From contig JAFGOJ010000083.1 of assembly GCA_016926575.1 (NCBI GenBank), positions 1 through 7,510 on the forward strand: a stretch of 7,510 bases of DNA. Direction: 5' to 3'. Made by a program: the position numbers and the translations under genes. Shown one piece after another: positions 6,024 through 7,510 of the stretch. The stretch's first letter is position 1, and every line of letters begins with the position of its first letter. This stretch comes from Anaerolineae bacterium (lineage in GTDB: Bacteria; Chloroflexota; Anaerolineae; B4-G1; DUEL01). The notes beneath the pieces are model-generated. The model was not told the origin of the DNA, did no database searches, and was given only the letters and a program-made list of their open reading frames with translations.

Positions 6024-6875
6024 ATGGCAGTGTGTCCGAATTGTGGTTCGCAGCAACCGGATGGTGCGGCGTTTTGTGATGAGTGTGGCGCGAAGTTGGC
6101 AGCGGTGATCCCGTCGGCAGTGCCTGCGCCGGCAGCCCCTCCACCGGCGTCCCAAGCGCCGACGGTGGCCGCGGCGACGTGTCCCGTATGCGGGATGCCG
6201 GTCATTCCCGGCGAGCCGTTCTGCAATAGCTGCGGTGCGGCATTGGGGCCGGTGGCGGCGTCGATGGCCCCGACCGTGGCCGTATCGTCCGCGGCCCCGA
6301 CCGTGGCCGTATCGTCCGCAGCTCCGACCGTGGCGGTGTCGTCGATGCAGCCGCCTGCCGCGCCGGTGTGCCCCACCTGCGGCGCTCAGTTGGAGCCGGG
6401 GAGTCGCTTCTGCGATATGTGTGGGGCGGCGGTGGCTGCGCCGGCCGCTGAAGCGCCCGCGCCGGCACCGCCCGAGCCTGCTCCCCTAGCACCCACGCAG
6501 GTCGCGCCGGCGTCCTACCCGACGCCCATCCCCGCTCCCGCTCCGGTGGCTCACGGCCGCCTGGTGGTGCAGGGTACGAACGCCACGTTGCCCTTCCCGG
6601 TCGGCAAGACGGAGATCATCGTTGGGCGCGAGGACCCGGTCAGCAACGTCTTCCCCGAGATCGACCTCACGGATCACGGCGGAGACGAGGGCGGGGTCTC
6701 ACGGCGTCACGCGCGCATTGTGATCCAGGGGGTAGATATCTTCATCGAGGACCTGAACAGCACCAATTACACCTACGTCAACCAACAGCGCCTGATGCCC
6801 GGGCAGCCCCAATCGCTCAAGGACGGGGACGAACTTCGCTTCGGGCGCGTGAAGGCGACGTTTTACGCGGCCTGA
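6024..6875 (+). CDS. Triple zinc-ribbon plus FHA phospho-threonine reader
   Basis: This 283-residue cytoplasmic protein has three CxxC...CxxC zinc ribbons: Cys4/7/18/21, Cys53/56/67/70 and Cys116/119/130/133. They are joined by Ala/Pro-rich linkers. The linker between ribbons 2 and 3 contains three copies of a 9-residue unit (APTVAVSSA-type, 82-107). A long Pro/Ala linker leads to a C-terminal FHA domain (about 177-283). It shows the conserved phosphopeptide-binding residues Gly201-Arg202 (VGRED), Ser226-Arg-Arg-His229 (VSRRHARI) and Asn245...Asn248 (LNSTN), plus a closing DGDELRFG. FHA domains bind phospho-Thr, so this is the likely reader of marks placed by the kinases of the operon. The ribbons probably mediate protein interactions; nucleic-acid binding cannot be excluded. 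The Thr and Ser in the repeated linker could themselves be kinase targets, as in other FHA proteins with a phosphorylated N-terminal segment. That is inference. Confidence 0.95.
   Translation: MAVCPNCGSQQPDGAAFCDECGAKLAAVIPSAVPAPAAPPPASQAPTVAAATCPVCGMPVIPGEPFCNSCGAALGPVAASMAPTVAVSSAAPTVAVSSAAPTVAVSSMQPPAAPVCPTCGAQLEPGSRFCDMCGAAVAAPAAEAPAPAPPEPAPLAPTQVAPASYPTPIPAPAPVAHGRLVVQGTNATLPFPVGKTEIIVGREDPVSNVFPEIDLTDHGGDEGGVSRRHARIVIQGVDIFIEDLNSTNYTYVNQQRLMPGQPQSLKDGDELRFGRVKATFYAA
6267..6344 (+). repeat. 27-bp in-frame tandem repeat, three units
   Basis: Units lie at 6267-6293, 6294-6320 and 6321-6344, the last lacking its final codon. Units 1 and 2 differ only in the last base. Unit 3 carries a few third-position changes. 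Each encodes APTVAVSS followed, in the first two, by Ala. The near-identity at DNA level points to recent expansion. Confidence 0.85.
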
Positions 6876-6944
6876 GTGGAGCGGCGGTTGCTCCGAATTG
6901 CCTCCACATGGACGTGACTGTGAAATGAGTTGAGGAGGGGCGGT
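6876..6944 (+). other. Intergenic leader with competing short inverted repeats
   Basis: This is the longest gap inside the operon. GTGGAG (6876-6881) can pair with CTCCAC (6902-6907). A shorter stem, GGAGC (6878-6882) with GCTCC (6890-6894), competes with it. CCTCC (6901-6905) is also complementary to GGAGG (6934-6938) in the next ribosome binding site. No T-run follows, so a terminator is not supported. These stems are short and may be chance. Confidence 0.3.
6933..6938 (+). promoter_or_regulatory. Ribosome binding site of the last kinase
   Basis: AGGAGG lies 6 nt before the ATG at 6945. This start is followed at once by a typical PknB N-terminus (L-x-G-R-Y-R-V). Confidence 0.8.
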
Positions 6945-7510
6945 ATGGGTTTAGAGAATGGGTATGTGTTACAGGGCCGGTATCGCGTTGTCTCTGAACT
7001 GGGGCAGGGCGGGATGGGAGCCGTCTATCGAGCGTGGGACACGCGACTGAACATCCCAGTCGCGGTCAAAGAGATGCGCCCTCAACCCGGCCTGAGCGCC
7101 GAGATGTTGGCCGACTTGCGCACCCAGTTTCACCAGGAAGCGGTCGTGCTGGCCCGGCTGAGCCACCCGCATCTGGTGCGCGTCACCGATTTCTTCGAGG
7201 ACGCGGGCAACGTCTACCTGGTGATGGAGTTCGTCGAAGGGGAGAACCTGGCTGCGCGCATCGCCCGCGAGGGCGCGCTGCCCGAGTGGCAGGTGTTGAC
7301 CTGGACGCGAGAGTTGCTGGATGCGCTGGGGTATTGCCACAAGCAGGGCATCATTCACCGGGACGTCAAGCCGCAGAACGTCATCATCCGCCCCGATGGG
7401 CAGGCGGTGCTGGTCGACTTCGGCTTGGTCAAGCTGTGGGACCCGCGCGATCCGAAGACGAAGACGGCCATGCGCGGCATGGGCACGCCCGAGTACGCCC
7501 CGCCGGAGCA
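6945..7510 (+). CDS. Canonical PknB-type Ser/Thr kinase, 3' end outside window
   Basis: The first 188 residues are present; the gene runs off the right edge. All N-terminal kinase landmarks are standard: glycine loop LGQGGMGAVY (19-28), ATP-binding Lys42 in VAVKEM, helix-C Glu65, VMEFVEGENL hinge region (93-102), catalytic loop IIHRDVKPQNVI (136-147) with Asp140, Lys142 and Asn145, DFG (158-160) and GTPEYAPPE (180-188). The activation loop holds TKT (172-174), the type of site autophosphorylated in PknB relatives. It is therefore an RD kinase, unlike the divergent kinase at the start of the operon. It begins 69 nt after the FHA gene and is a natural partner for that phospho-Thr reader. Whether it has a membrane helix or sensor domain cannot be seen, because the C-terminal part is missing. 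Confidence 0.95.
   Translation, partial: MGLENGYVLQGRYRVVSELGQGGMGAVYRAWDTRLNIPVAVKEMRPQPGLSAEMLADLRTQFHQEAVVLARLSHPHLVRVTDFFEDAGNVYLVMEFVEGENLAARIAREGALPEWQVLTWTRELLDALGYCHKQGIIHRDVKPQNVIIRPDGQAVLVDFGLVKLWDPRDPKTKTAMRGMGTPEYAPPE

Overview
The window looks like part of a GC-rich bacterial chromosome. Membrane-anchored signalling proteins with Thr/Pro-rich extracytoplasmic tails, TSP3-type Asp-rich repeats and a secreted protein carrying an FLPLAV-type motif resemble what is common in Chloroflexota (Anaerolineae-like lineages). That assignment is inference from protein style only; no phylogenetic marker is present.

Layout: bases 1-337 hold no convincing gene. They contain two copies of a hairpin-rich dispersed repeat (2-84 and 223-325) and two further inverted repeats between them. 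From 338 onward six genes run on the + strand with short gaps (5, 5, 25, 32 and 69 nt), most with clear Shine-Dalgarno sequences, so they form a probable operon: (1) a divergent membrane-anchored Ser/Thr kinase, 338-1588; (2) a PP2C-type phosphatase with a transmembrane segment and a TSP3-like outer domain, 1594-3036; (3) a secreted beta-sandwich protein, 3042-4709; (4) a cytoplasmic vWA (MIDAS) protein, 4735-5991; (5) a triple zinc-ribbon plus FHA protein, 6024-6875; (6) a canonical Ser/Thr kinase cut by the window end, 6945-7510.

Together the genes look like a self-contained phospho-threonine signalling module. There are two kinases as writers, one PP2C as eraser, one FHA protein as reader and a metal-dependent vWA adaptor. 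The first kinase and the phosphatase share the same topology: catalytic domain inside, one membrane helix, Thr/Pro-rich stalk outside. The phosphatase additionally carries three Cys-paired, Asp-rich repeats outside, which suggests calcium or wall-linked sensing. The secreted protein encoded next to them is a candidate extracellular partner or ligand. The first kinase lacks the HRD His and Arg and has no Ser/Thr in its activation loop before the P+1 Thr, whereas the last kinase is a standard RD kinase with a TKT activation loop. The two probably have different activation logic.
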